64,000 nt of DNA from Rhizobium rhizogenes (lineage in GTDB: Bacteria; Pseudomonadota; Alphaproteobacteria; Rhizobiales; Rhizobiaceae). Both the position numbers and the translations under genes were made by a program. The notes beneath the pieces were generated by a model that saw only the letters and a program-made list of their open reading frames with translations, did not search any database and was not told the origin of the DNA. How positions within the stretch are numbered: position 1 is the first letter of the stretch; the number at the start of each line of letters is the position of its first letter. The stretch is from the NCBI RefSeq assembly GCF_002005205.3, contig NZ_CP019701.2:124001-188000 (forward strand), written 5' to 3'. This document shows positions 41,463 to 51,500 of this stretch, one piece after another.

Positions 41463-41851
41463 TGTCTCTCGCAGAAAAGATCAAAGTTCTGATCGTTGAC
41501 GATCAGGTGACCAGCCGGCTGCTCCTCAGCGATGCGCTGACACAGCTGGGCTTCAAGCAGATCACTGCCGCCGGCGATGGCGAGCAGGGATTGAAGATCA
41601 TGGAGCAGCAGCCCCATCATCTCGTCATCTCCGACTTCAACATGCCGAAGATGGACGGTCTCGGTTTCCTGCACGCCGTGCGGGCCAACCCGACCACCAA
41701 GAAGGCAGCCTTCATCATCCTGACGGCGCAGGGTGACCGCGCGCTCGTGCAGAAGGCGGCGCAGCTCGGCGCGAACAACGTGCTGGCCAAGCCCTTCACC
41801 ATCGACAAGATGCGCGCAGCCATCGAGGCGGTTTTCGGATCGCTGAAATGA
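41462..41851 (+). CDS. cheY2: Chemotaxis response regulator CheY2
   Basis: A 129-residue receiver: Asp13/Asp14 in LIVDDQ, phosphoacceptor Asp58 in [12 protein letters not shown], Thr in ILTAQGD and Lys110 in NVLAKPF. In the rhizobial scheme CheY2-P binds the flagellar motor and slows or alters rotation; CheY1 is the sink. Overlaps on both sides (TAATG with cheB, ATGA with cheD) show strong operon coupling. Confidence 0.93.
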   Translation: MSLAEKIKVLIVDDQVTSRLLLSDALTQLGFKQITAAGDGEQGLKIMEQQPHHLVISDFNMPKMDGLGFLHAVRANPTTKKAAFIILTAQGDRALVQKAAQLGANNVLAKPFTIDKMRAAIEAVFGSLK

Positions 41852-42393
41852 TTGAAGCTGCGGCCAAGCGCGTACATATCATTCAGGGCGAGTATAAGGT
41901 TGTCAGCGATCCCGACGTGGTCATGACGACGATACTCGGTTCGTGCGTGGCCGCCTGTCTGAGAGACCCCGTTGCCGGCATTGGAGGAATGAACCACTTC
42001 CTTCTGCCGGGAACGGGCAGTGTGACCGGGGGAGACGCGACGCGTTACGGCGTGCATCTCATGGAACTTCTGATCAACGGCCTTCTGAAGAAGGGCGCCC
42101 GCCGCGACCGGCTGGAGGCCAAGGTTTTCGGCGGCGCCAAGACGATCGCCAGCTTCTCGAATGTCGGTGAGCAGAATGCCATCTTCGCCATGCAGTTTCT
42201 GAAGGATGAAGGCATTCCGGTCATAAGCTCCTCCACGGGCGGGGAACATGGCCGCAAGATCGAGTTCTGGCCGGTTTCGGGTCGCGCGCGTCAGCATCCG
42301 CTCAGCGGCGCGGAAACCCAGAAGACGGTCGCCATGGAAACGCGTCCGGTGCCGGCCCCCAAGCCCGTCGCCAACGACATCGAATTTTTCTAG
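41848..42393 (+). CDS. cheD: Chemoreceptor glutamine deamidase CheD
   Basis: A 181-residue CheD. Catalytic residues are visible: Cys33 in [13 protein letters not shown], His50 in [10 protein letters not shown] and the SSTGG motif near residue 130. It deamidates glutamines of receptors so they can be methylated. The ATG overlaps the cheY2 stop (ATGA). The C-terminal ~25 residues are Pro/Ala-rich and unusual in length for the family but not disruptive. Confidence 0.94.
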   Translation: MIEAAAKRVHIIQGEYKVVSDPDVVMTTILGSCVAACLRDPVAGIGGMNHFLLPGTGSVTGGDATRYGVHLMELLINGLLKKGARRDRLEAKVFGGAKTIASFSNVGEQNAIFAMQFLKDEGIPVISSSTGGEHGRKIEFWPVSGRARQHPLSGAETQKTVAMETRPVPAPKPVANDIEFF

Positions 42394-42407
42394 TCACGGA
42401 GTTTCCA

Positions 42408-42791
42408 ATGCAGATTGCAGACCACGCCGGCGCTACTCCGTTCGAAGAGGCCCTGCCGGATGTTCTCATGCGCGTGGTGTCGGAACTGCACGATGTCGCC
42501 TATCTCATAGAGCGCATCGAACCGCAATTGCTGGAGGCGACCAGCGGTCAATTGTCGGGCGATGGCATCAAGCTGCTGCAGGGCATCGATCTCGCCGTCC
42601 AGAAGACCCGCGGTCTTGCCGAGTTCATCGATACGATCACCGGCTCCATCCCCGGCGACTGGTTCGTGGATGTGTCCACGGCGCTCAGCCTCGTCAAGCT
42701 TGCCGAAATGCAGAAGGCGCTCGGCGCGGCCTTCCGCCACGGCCACTCGCAGCCGCTCGACAAGGCGTCCGGCGACTTCGACCTGTTCTAG
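42408..42791 (+). CDS. cheT: Chemotaxis protein CheT
   Basis: A 127-residue helical protein (PDVLMRVVSELHDVAYLIERIEPQLL, then GIKLLQGIDLAVQKTRGLAEFIDTI). It is last in the che operon before fliF, the place of the rhizobial orf10/CheT gene, which I recall as a chemotaxis factor acting with CheR. The fold looks like a CheZ-like or four-helix bundle fragment, but I cannot confirm phosphatase activity. The start is 14 bases after cheD, with a GGAG site. Confidence 0.75.
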   Translation: MQIADHAGATPFEEALPDVLMRVVSELHDVAYLIERIEPQLLEATSGQLSGDGIKLLQGIDLAVQKTRGLAEFIDTITGSIPGDWFVDVSTALSLVKLAEMQKALGAAFRHGHSQPLDKASGDFDLF

Positions 42792-42903
42792 ACCGCATTT
42801 CAGCCGATGTTCCTTTCCGTCGCGGAATGCGGAGAAAGGCAACGCTCGCGCAAGCTTCGCACCCTATTGTCACGACGGGGCCAAAAGGTCTCGGACTCTA
42901 TGA

Positions 42904-44604
42904 ATGACGGTGCGGAACAGAATGAATCTGTTAAATCAAATCCCTCAGGTCTTGAAGAATGTCGCGGCGCTGGGGCAGACACGGCTGCTGATGCTTGGCG
43001 GCGTGGGCGTCTTGTCCATGGCCCTTATCCTTGCAGCAGCCCTTTACGTGAACCGTCCCGCTTACGAGACCCTTTATGTGGGGCTTGAAAAAAGCGACCT
43101 CAACAAGATCAGCATTGCGCTTGCAGAATCAGGGCTGGACTTCCAGGTCGGAACCGACGGCGCCAGCCTCCAGGTTCCCGTGGGGCTCACCAGCAAGGCA
43201 AGGCTGCTTCTGGCCGAGCGTGGCCTGCCTGACAGCGCCAATGCCGGTTACGAGCTTTTCGACAATGTCGGCTCTCTCGGCCTGACCTCCTTCATGCAGG
43301 AAGTGACGCGCGTTCGCGCCCTCGAGGGCGAGATCAGCCGCTCCATTCAGCAGATCGACGGCGTTGCGGCCGCGCGCGTGCATATCGTCATGCCTGATGT
43401 CGGCAATTTCCGCCGCGGCGAACAGAAACCCACCGCATCGGTCATGATCCGGGCCAGCGCCACCGCGGGGCGCAAGGCCTCCGCCTCCATCCGTCACCTC
43501 GTTGCCTCGGCCGTTCCCGGTCTTGAAGTCGATGACGTGACGCTGCTCGATTCCACCGGCCAGCTTCTGGCTTCGGGTGACGATGTCACCAATGCCGCGA
43601 TGAACCGCTCGCTGACGCTGGCGCAGAATGTGCAGCAGGAAATCACCACCAATATCGACAAGGCGCTGGCGCCTTTCCTCGGCATGGACAACTTCCGCTC
43701 CAGCGTGACGGCGCAGCTGAATACCGACAGCCGGCAGATTCAGGAAACCGTCTACGATCCGGAATCGCGTGTCGAACGTTCCGTGCGGACGGTGAAGGAA
43801 GACCAGAAGTCCCATGAGACGCAGCCTGATACGGCCGCGACTGTGGAGCAGAACGTACCGCAGGCAGCCCCTCAGGGCGGCGGCAGTGGCCCGCAATCTT
43901 CGGATGAATCGGCCAAGAAGGAAGAGCAGACCAACTACGAGATCAATTCCAAGACGGTCGCCACGGTCAAGAACGGCTATACCGTCGAGAAGATTTCGGT
44001 CGCCGTGGTGGTCAACAAGGGACGTATCGCCAAGATGGTCGGCGAGCCTGTCGATCAGGCCAAGATCGACGCCTATCTCGCCGAAATGCAGAAGATCGTG
44101 ACCTCGGCGGCAGGTATCTCTTCCGATCGCGGTGATGTCGTGACGCTGACGGCGATGGACTTCCTTGAAACGCAGTTGCTGGACGAGGCCGCCACTGGCC
44201 CCGGCATCATGGAAGTGCTGAGCCGCAACTCCGCCGGCATCATCAACTCGCTTGCCTTCGTCGCCGTCGCCTTCCTCGTCATCTGGCTCGGTGTGCGTCC
44301 CCTGGTGCGCACGGTTACCGGCAACGGTGCGGCTGCGGGCCAGCTCAGCCAGGAGACGGCCGGTCTCGAACTGCCGGATTTCTCTCCGGGCATGGATGCG
44401 GGTGCGGGCGGTCTCATGGAAGGTTTCGGAGCGGATTTCGGCTTCGACAGCACCGACGATCTTCTGGCAGGCGGCGACAGCGAGGGCACCTTCAACCGCC
44501 GGGTTCGCGAAGGACCAGAACGCAGGCTCTCCCGCATGGTGGAAATCAGCGAGGAAAGAGCAGCCAAGATCCTGCGCAAATGGGCGGTGGAAAAAGCAGC
44601 ATAA
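42904..44604 (+). CDS. fliF: Flagellar MS-ring protein FliF
   Basis: A 566-residue FliF. It has the N-terminal TM segment (LLMLGGVGVLSMALILAAALY), the secretin-like domain (YETLYVGLEKSDLNKISIAL, ARVHIVMPD), a low-complexity Gln/Ser/Glu linker, and a C-terminal TM (IINSLAFVAVAFLVIWLGV) before the cytoplasmic FliG-binding tail. It forms the inner-membrane base of the flagellar motor. ATG 42922 (MNLLNQ) is an equally good start; neither has a strong ribosome site. The other flagellar genes are not in this window. A terminator follows immediately. Confidence 0.95.
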   Translation: MTVRNRMNLLNQIPQVLKNVAALGQTRLLMLGGVGVLSMALILAAALYVNRPAYETLYVGLEKSDLNKISIALAESGLDFQVGTDGASLQVPVGLTSKARLLLAERGLPDSANAGYELFDNVGSLGLTSFMQEVTRVRALEGEISRSIQQIDGVAAARVHIVMPDVGNFRRGEQKPTASVMIRASATAGRKASASIRHLVASAVPGLEVDDVTLLDSTGQLLASGDDVTNAAMNRSLTLAQNVQQEITTNIDKALAPFLGMDNFRSSVTAQLNTDSRQIQETVYDPESRVERSVRTVKEDQKSHETQPDTAATVEQNVPQAAPQGGGSGPQSSDESAKKEEQTNYEINSKTVATVKNGYTVEKISVAVVVNKGRIAKMVGEPVDQAKIDAYLAEMQKIVTSAAGISSDRGDVVTLTAMDFLETQLLDEAATGPGIMEVLSRNSAGIINSLAFVAVAFLVIWLGVRPLVRTVTGNGAAAGQLSQETAGLELPDFSPGMDAGAGGLMEGFGADFGFDSTDDLLAGGDSEGTFNRRVREGPERRLSRMVEISEERAAKILRKWAVEKAA

Positions 44605-44610
44605 TTCTGA

Positions 44611-44636
44611 AAAGGCCGGTTTTACCCGGCCTTTTT
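44611..44636 (+). terminator. Terminator after fliF
   Basis: AAAGGCCGG (44611-44619) pairs with CCGGCCTTT, followed by a T run to 44636. A 9-bp GC-rich stem and T tract make a good intrinsic terminator, closing the che-fliF operon and separating it from visN. Confidence 0.9.
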
Positions 44637-44916
44637 CGCATTTCGCGGGCTTTTTGCTATCCTTGGCGAAGAGGTCGTGGCAATCTCGTTTCAGGACAGT
44701 GTTTACAAAAAATTCAGCAACGATACAGTTTGCTGGGAATAGGCTGAGAATGCCGTTTATGAATTGAACAGCTTTTCAGTATGTTTTTTTAGCAATAGAC
44801 GAACAGGGAAATACGTGGAAAGGCTGTTGTCAGGTAATGGCAAATTCCGGTCGGTTCCATAAAATGAAGTGATTCGGTCTCCGGGGGCGTGCCATTCCGT
44901 TTGGTAAGCTTCTTGA

Positions 44917-44931
44917 ATGGAATGATTCCAT
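44917..44931. promoter_or_regulatory. 15-bp perfect palindrome in the visN leader
   Basis: ATGGAAT-G-ATTCCAT is symmetric around one base and ends 5 bases before the annotated visN ATG. It could be an operator or a hairpin covering the ribosome site. The rest of the 330-base gap from fliF is AT-rich, with no gene that I can support. Confidence 0.4.
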
Positions 44932-44935
44932 CCCG

Positions 44936-45706
44936 ATGTATAATCTCCCGCTGGGAGCAAGAGGGCGTAGGCGATTGAAAGTCGATGTTGATATCCGCAG
45001 GCTGTCTGCCAAGCCTATGGAGGGCATGGGTAAGCCCTTGCCGCGCGATCAGCTTGCCAAGAACGTCGCAGCCACGGCTGCTGCCGGTAACGTTGCAGGC
45101 GCGCTGGATTTGCTTGTAACCTATGCCGGCGCCTCGCATTATCTGCTGGCGCGGGACGATCTTCTCGAAGAAACCGGGCTGAAATTCATCGTCACATCCG
45201 ACTGGCCATTCGATCTTGTCCGCAGGCTCGGCATCGAGTTGACGAACAGCCAGAACAGATCGAGCGAAATGGAAAAATGCCTTTCGCTTCTGCAGCCGCG
45301 ATTGCTGTTTCTTCCCGATGACGTCGCTGTTCCCTACGGTATCGACCGGCAATATTCCGCACTCTCCTTCTGTGTTGGCCGTATCCGCCTTTCCCTCCTG
45401 CTGCTCTTTCCCGAAGAGGCGGTTCCTTCGCCGGAGCGCCTGCGTGAAATCGCCCTGCTGACGGGCTATTGCGTCAGTTTCGGCATTGCCAGCGAAGCAA
45501 AGGCCGTGCGCGATATCGATCTCACCGAGCGTGAACTCGAGTGCCTCTTCTGGATCGCGGAAGGCAAGACAAGCGACGAAATTGCCATGATCCTTGGCAT
45601 TTCCCGCAATACGATCAATAATTACATCACCAGCGTGATGCGTAAAACCGCGACAAAAACCCGCTCGGAGGCAATTGCCTATGCCGTGCGCAACAACCTC
45701 GTATAA
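44936..45706 (+). CDS. visN: LuxR-type motility master regulator VisN
   Basis: A 256-residue protein with a C-terminal LuxR helix-turn-helix (LTERELECLFWIAEGKTSDEIAMILGISRNTINNYI). The N-terminal half is an atypical autoinducer-binding-like domain. VisN and VisR act together as a global activator of flagellar, motility and chemotaxis genes in S. meliloti and Agrobacterium. The start is uncertain: ATG 44936 has no good ribosome site and lies next to a palindrome; TTG 44975 with GAGGGCG upstream would give 243 residues. The stop overlaps the visR start (TAATG). Confidence 0.9.
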   Translation: MYNLPLGARGRRRLKVDVDIRRLSAKPMEGMGKPLPRDQLAKNVAATAAAGNVAGALDLLVTYAGASHYLLARDDLLEETGLKFIVTSDWPFDLVRRLGIELTNSQNRSSEMEKCLSLLQPRLLFLPDDVAVPYGIDRQYSALSFCVGRIRLSLLLLFPEEAVPSPERLREIALLTGYCVSFGIASEAKAVRDIDLTERELECLFWIAEGKTSDEIAMILGISRNTINNYITSVMRKTATKTRSEAIAYAVRNNLV

Positions 45707-46461
45707 TGGTCGGACGGATGGTACAGACGAAAGACAATGAGGGCACAGGTCAAACGGGCATGTTTTACCGCAGCCCTGTCGTAACGAGCCGGTCGGATCT
45801 GTTTCCGAAGCTGGTCGCGATGCAAAAGCTGGTCGGCGCGCGAAATTTCGTGGTGACGAAGGCTGCCGCTTCCGGTTTCCCGAACAAGAAGAAGCTGACC
45901 TGCGAGCTGGAAAACTGGGGCATGAATGCCGCCGAGCAGAGCGGGCAGTTCATCCGCGCCGTCGGCGATATTCTTCTCGATCACATTGAAACGTCGCTGC
46001 TGCCGGTCATCTGGCGCAACAAGAACGCTGGCGGCTTTGCCGATCTTCCCGACGTTCCTGCTTTGCTGCGCCGGATCGAGAATGACACATTGTCCTATGC
46101 CGGACTGGCCCTGCCGGTGCGGCTCGGCACGATCGGCAACGGCTATATCGTCTTTTGCGGCACCAACCTCGTTCTCGACAACGAGGTGGTCATCGAGCAG
46201 CATATCAAATGCTGCGAGATCATGGTCGACATGCTGGCGCTGGACGAGCGCAAGGCCGCGCCCTCGGAAGCCTTGAGCGAAAGGGAAATCGCCTGCCTGC
46301 AGCTGGCTGGTGACGGCCGCATCAGTGAAGAGATCGCGGTCAAGCTCGGGCTCTCCGTGCACACCGTCAATGCCTATCTCGGTTCCGCGACGATCAAGCT
46401 CGATTCCGTCAACCGCATCCAGGCAATCGCGAAAGCCATCCGGCTCGGTTATATCCACTGA
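45706..46461 (+). CDS. visR: LuxR-type motility master regulator VisR
   Basis: A 251-residue partner of VisN. The C-terminal helix-turn-helix is LSEREIACLQLAGDGRISEEIAVKLGLSVHTVNAYL. The N-terminal domain resembles LuxR-family ligand-binding folds, but no ligand is known to me. It is coupled to visN by a one-base overlap. It is known to be needed with VisN for motility gene expression in rhizobia. ATG 45718 is an alternative start 4 codons in. Confidence 0.92.
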   Translation: MVGRMVQTKDNEGTGQTGMFYRSPVVTSRSDLFPKLVAMQKLVGARNFVVTKAAASGFPNKKKLTCELENWGMNAAEQSGQFIRAVGDILLDHIETSLLPVIWRNKNAGGFADLPDVPALLRRIENDTLSYAGLALPVRLGTIGNGYIVFCGTNLVLDNEVVIEQHIKCCEIMVDMLALDERKAAPSEALSEREIACLQLAGDGRISEEIAVKLGLSVHTVNAYLGSATIKLDSVNRIQAIAKAIRLGYIH

Positions 46462-46529
46462 TCGGGGACGGGATTTTCCCGTCCTGCAGACCAGCCGTTC
46501 AGGGGCCGTCAAACCTGCTTTTCCCGGCG

Positions 46530-46564
46530 TGAGGCGTGGCAAAGCGCCTCATTTCGCGTTTTTT
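46530..46564 (+). terminator. Terminator after visR
   Basis: TGAGGCG (46530-46536) pairs with CGCCTCA (46545-46551), then a T run (46559-46564). An earlier hairpin, GGACGGG/CCCGTCC (46466-46484), lies right after the visR stop without a T tract. Confidence 0.6.
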
Positions 46565-46614
46565 AACAGTTGCCAACTAGAACTGTCACAGGTTTGGCTT
46601 TGGGGAACTGTTTC

Positions 46615-48462
46615 ATGCACAACCGCCTCTTTAAGACCGTCGCGAGTAAGGTTGTCGTGCTGACGATCGGCTTGATCATGCTCAGCGTGGCGGCAGTTGG
46701 TTTTTCCACCTACATGCGCCTGAAGGATAATATCATCACGACCGCGTTGCGCGATACGCACAGTGCAATGCGCGGCATGGCGATCCTGTATGAGCTCAAG
46801 GTTGGCGGCGTGTCCCTCGATATGGGAGACGGTGAGCTGAAGAGCGTCGGACGCGCCAGCATCGGGACGTTGCGCGACAACGACCTCGTCGACCGCACGG
46901 CCGCCGGCAATGGCGGTATCGCCACGGTTTTTGAAACCAAGGCCGGCGAATATGTCCGTCTGACCACCAATCTGAAAAATGAAAAGGGCGAACGGGCGGT
47001 CGGCACGAAGCTTGCAACGGATCACCCCGCTTTCGAGAAAATCTCCAAAGGCGAAGCCTATTTCGGTCCCGCCACCCTTTTCGGCGTTGATTATATGACC
47101 GGTTATATGCCGGTCCTGAACAAAACCGGCGTGACCGTCGGCATCCTGTTCGTGGGCGTTCCCATGGATGTCTACAATGCGCAGATATACAGCCTGCGCG
47201 ACATGATGCTGATCTGTGGCGCGCTCGCCATGGTCGGGGTGGGGCTGCTCGCCTATTTCGTCATCAGGCGCACCCTGCAGCCTCTGGGCAAGCTGACCGA
47301 TGCGGTGAAGTCCCTTTCGGATGGCAATCTCGATACGCCGATCCCCTATGCCACCAATACGAACGAGTTCGGCAACATCGCGCGCGCGCTGGTGATATTC
47401 CGCGAGAATGCGCTTGAAAAGCTGGCCATCGAGGGAAAAAGCGCCGAGGAACGCACTGCTGCGGAATCCGAACGCTACCGCAATGACATCGAAAAGCAGG
47501 AACTGGACGGACAGATCGAATTTGCGGTCGCGCAGATCGCATCCGGCCTCGGCCGGCTTTCGCGTGGCGATCTGAGCCTTACGATCGAGACGCCCTTCGC
47601 CGGCCGTCTGGACCGGTTGCGCACGGACTTCAACGAATCCCTTCTCAACCTGCGTGATGCGCTGGGCCAGATTCGCGAACGCACGCTGATCATCCAGCAC
47701 AGCGGCTTTGAAATCGAGCAATCGTCGGTCGATCTGTCGAAGCGAACCGAAAACCAGGCGGCGTCGCTGGAAGAGACGGCAGCCGCCGTCGAAGAAATCA
47801 CCGCAACCGTCAGATCGTCGGCCGAGCGGGCGAGAGAGGCCAATGAGGCTGTTCGCGTCACCAAGCAGAGCGCCGACAGCTCCGGTTCGGTCGTCAGCAA
47901 TGCCGTGGATGCCATGGGCCGCATCGAGGACGCTTCCCGCAAGATCGAGCAGATCATCGAGGTCATCGACGATATCGCCTTCCAGACCAACCTTCTTGCG
48001 CTCAATGCCGGCATTGAGGCGGCGCGCGCGGGTGAGGCGGGCAAGGGCTTTGCCGTCGTGGCGCAGGAAGTGCGCGAGCTTGCCCAGCGCTCCGCCGATG
48101 CCGCCCGCGAGATCAAGCAGCTCATCAACCAGTCGACACATGAGGTCAGTTCCGGGTCCAAGCTGGTGCAGGAGGCGGGCACGGTTCTGTCCGCCATCAG
48201 CCAGCAGATCGTCACCGTCAGCCAGCATGTCGAAACCATCGCGACGGCGACGCAGGACCAGTCTTCCGCGCTTCACAACGTCAACAGCTCCGTCAACCAG
48301 ATGGACCAGATGACCCAGCAGAATGCAGCACTTGCCGAACAGTCGAGCGCCGCCAGCAGGGTGCTGTCCGGCGAGGTGGAGGCGCTGCTCGAGCTTGTCC
48401 AGCGCTTTCAGATGGAGCAGGGTTCGGCAACTGGCAGGGACCGGTTGAGCCGGGCGGCCTGA
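46615..48462 (+). CDS. Transmembrane methyl-accepting chemotaxis protein
   Basis: A 615-residue receptor. TM1 (about 9-32, [20 protein letters not shown]) and TM2 (about 195-220, [20 protein letters not shown]) flank a periplasmic sensor domain of about 160 residues (single Cache type by length and pattern: [54 protein letters not shown]). Two HAMP-like segments precede the MCP signalling domain ([43 protein letters not shown]). There is no C-terminal CheR-binding pentapeptide. ATG 46615 has TGGGGA upstream. The ligand is unknown. It is next to visR and transcribed separately after a terminator. Confidence 0.9.
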   Translation: MHNRLFKTVASKVVVLTIGLIMLSVAAVGFSTYMRLKDNIITTALRDTHSAMRGMAILYELKVGGVSLDMGDGELKSVGRASIGTLRDNDLVDRTAAGNGGIATVFETKAGEYVRLTTNLKNEKGERAVGTKLATDHPAFEKISKGEAYFGPATLFGVDYMTGYMPVLNKTGVTVGILFVGVPMDVYNAQIYSLRDMMLICGALAMVGVGLLAYFVIRRTLQPLGKLTDAVKSLSDGNLDTPIPYATNTNEFGNIARALVIFRENALEKLAIEGKSAEERTAAESERYRNDIEKQELDGQIEFAVAQIASGLGRLSRGDLSLTIETPFAGRLDRLRTDFNESLLNLRDALGQIRERTLIIQHSGFEIEQSSVDLSKRTENQAASLEETAAAVEEITATVRSSAERAREANEAVRVTKQSADSSGSVVSNAVDAMGRIEDASRKIEQIIEVIDDIAFQTNLLALNAGIEAARAGEAGKGFAVVAQEVRELAQRSADAAREIKQLINQSTHEVSSGSKLVQEAGTVLSAISQQIVTVSQHVETIATATQDQSSALHNVNSSVNQMDQMTQQNAALAEQSSAASRVLSGEVEALLELVQRFQMEQGSATGRDRLSRAA

Positions 48463-48487
48463 ACCTTCGCATCCTGAACGCCAGCTA

Positions 48488-48517
48488 CTCCCGGATCGCA
48501 GGGTCCGGGAGTTTTTT
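48488..48517 (+). terminator. Terminator after the chemoreceptor gene
   Basis: CTCCCGGA/TCCGGGAG with an 8-base loop and six T residues on the plus strand. It overlaps the stop codon of the convergent hybrid kinase gene, and on the minus strand the preceding bases are not a T tract. Confidence 0.88.
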
Positions 48518-51500
48518 ATTCTGCCGCGGCCCGCGCCGCGCTGGATATCTGGTTTATATAGGCGCGCAGCGCCGCCGGTTTGACCGGCTTGTGCTGAACG
48601 GAAATCCCGTATTTTTCGGCATCGCTGCGCACTTCCGGGCTGCGATCCGCCGTCACAAGCAGGGCAGGAATTGCCTTGCCGTGGAATGTCCGGATCAGGC
48701 GGATGGCGCTGATGCCGTCACCATCGTCGAGATGGTAATCGGCGATGATGACATCGGGCGCCGCCGCCAGGCTGAGGAAGGGCTCCTCCAGTGTCGCCAC
48801 GGAGCCCGTCGGCAGAACCTCGCAGCCCCACCCCGTCAGCAACAGCGTCATGCCCTCGAGGATTTTCGGTTCATTGTCGATGCACAGGACCCTGACGTCC
48901 TGAAGGCGGTCGCTCGCCGCCGGACTGGCGATCCCGCCGCCGGCTTTGGCGGGCGTAAGGCGATCCGATTCACGCGGCAGATGAATGCGGAAGGTCGTGC
49001 CCTTGCCGGGCGTCGAAGTCAGCTGCACGGGATGATGCAGCATGCGTGACAGCCGGTCGACGATGGAAAGACCAAGCCCGAGGCCGGATGCCGTTTTTGC
49101 TCCCTCGTCCAGCCGGGCGAATTCCTTGAAGACGGTGCGGAATTTGGATGCGGGAATGCCGATGCCGGAATCCGTCACCTGAATGACGACTTCGTTGCCC
49201 CGGCGGCGCGCACCGACCACCACCTTGCCCTTCAGCGTATATTTGATGGCGTTCGAGACCAGATTCTGCACCAGCCGTCGCAACAGGTTGGGGTCGGAAC
49301 GGACCGTGAGCGACGTGGGCATGACCACGAGATCGAGATTCTTTTCCTGCGCCATGGGCGCAAAATCGGTCTCGATGCGTTTCAGCAGCTCGTTTAGCGG
49401 CACCGAGGTCATGCGTGCCTTCATCGAACCCGTGTCGAGGCGGGAAATATCGAGAACGGCGCCCAGAATGGTCTCGACCGATTCCAGCGCCGAATCGATA
49501 TTCTGCACCAGTTCGCTTTCTCCCGATGCACCCAGCCGTTCGACGAGCGAGGACGAATAGAGGCGCGCGGCATTGAGCGGCTGGAGAATGTCGTGGCCGG
49601 CGGCGGCGAAGAAGCGTGTCTTGCCGATATTCGCCTCGTCGGCCGAGGCCCGCGCTTCGGCGAGCTCGCGGTTGACGCGGGTGAGTTCGACAGTGCGCTC
49701 CGCAACGCGCTGCTCCAGCGTCTCATTGGCCTGTTTCAGCGCTTGATCGCTTGCCACACGCTGCGTGATGTCGGTGAAGGTGGCGACGATGCCCTTGTCC
49801 GGCATGGTGTTGGACCGCACTTCGATGATGCGCTCTCCGCCCGCCAGCACCAGCGAGAAGGGCAGGTCCATGGTCAGGAAGCTGGTGATCAACTCATCCG
49901 TATCACCATCAGGCATATCGCCGCGCTCCTGCAGCATGGAGACGATTTCGGTCAGCGGCACGCCCACCTGGCCGAATTGTTCCGGCAGGTCCAGCAGGGT
50001 GCGGAAGCGCCGGTTCCAGATGGTCAGCTGCTGCGAACTGTCGAAAACGGCAATGCCCTGATCCATCTGCGCCAGCGCCGTCTGCAGCATGTCCTGGTTA
50101 TATTGCAGGGCTTCACTGGCCTGATCGAGCAGCCATGCCGTGTCCGCGCTGGTGTCTTCCGCCTTCTGGAGAATGATCGAAAGCACGAGGCGGGCCGAGG
50201 AGGAGCCGATGGCGCTGCCCAGCAATTGTTCGGAGAAATGGATCAGCGCCATGTCCGCGGGCTGGTCGTCATTGAGCTTCCGGCCGGCCGTCTTTTCATA
50301 GGTGGCGAGTGAGCGCAGCATGCGCTCTTCCCCGAGATAACGGGCGATGGCGCTTTTGAGGTCGCCGACGCTCACGCGGGTTTTCCAGCCGCGCGTGGCA
50401 AATTGCGATTTCGAATGGCGCTTGACGAAAATGCCGGACTGGATGCGCTCCACCGGCCGCGGATTGCGCGAAAGCGAGCCGAGCACGAAGGCCATGCTGT
50501 TGACAAGCAGGCTGAGAATGACCGCGTTCACGAATGGATCGGCCTCGGGACCGTTGAATACGGTGCTGCCGGAAAACAGGAAGCCGAGAATATTCGCCGC
50601 GACTTCCGAATTGTCGGGTCCGCCGAAGCTTGGCAGAAACAGCAGATAGGCCCAGACGAAAAAGCCCGAACTGAGACCCGCGATTGCGCCGCGCGCATTG
50701 GCCCGCCGCCAGAACAGGCCGCCAAAAAGGGCAGGGGCCATCTGGGCGATGGCGGCGAAGGCCAGAAGGCCGATGGAGGCAAGCCCCGTGGCGCTGTCGG
50801 CGGCGCGATAATAGCCATAACCCAGCAACAGAACCGCGAAGATCGCCGTCCTGCGGATGTTGAGCAGCGTCTTGGCGAAATTATCCCGGTGCGGCGAGCG
50901 GTTCAGCAGCTTCTGCCGCAGGAAGATCGGCATGACAATGTCATTGGAAATCATGATCGACAGCGCCACCGAAGCGACGATCACCATCGCGGTTGCCGCC
51001 GAAAAACCGCCGATGAAGGTGATCAGCGATACGACCGGCATCTGATGGGTGAGCGGCAATTGCAGCACGTAGAGGTCGGCATCGCCATTGGCGCCGAGCG
51101 TCAGAATGCCGGCGAGTGCGATCGGCAGCACGAAGATATTGATGGCGATGAGATAGAGCGGCAGCAGGAACCCCGCCATGCGCAGTTCTTCCGGCGTGCG
51201 GTTCTCCACCACTGCGACATGAAACTGGCGCGGCAGGAGGATGATGGCGAAGCCGGACAGCAGCGTCATCACGATCCAGCGGCTGACGGGCGTGTGATAG
51301 GATATGGCCCGCATGGCCTGCTCATTCTCCGTGGCAAGCTGCCACAGATGGGTGGGGCCGTCGAACAGGACGAACAGCACATAAAAGCCGACGGTACACA
51401 TGGCGACGAGCTTGACCAGCGATTCCATCGAGATCGCCAGAATAAGCCCGTCCTGATGTTCGGTGGCATCCGTATGGCGGGTGCCGAACATGACGGCGAA

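Noticed and set aside
42248..42907. 219-codon ORF across cheD, cheT and the fliF leader
   Set aside because: Out-of-frame Arg-rich shadow; the three real genes in the other frame have family matches.
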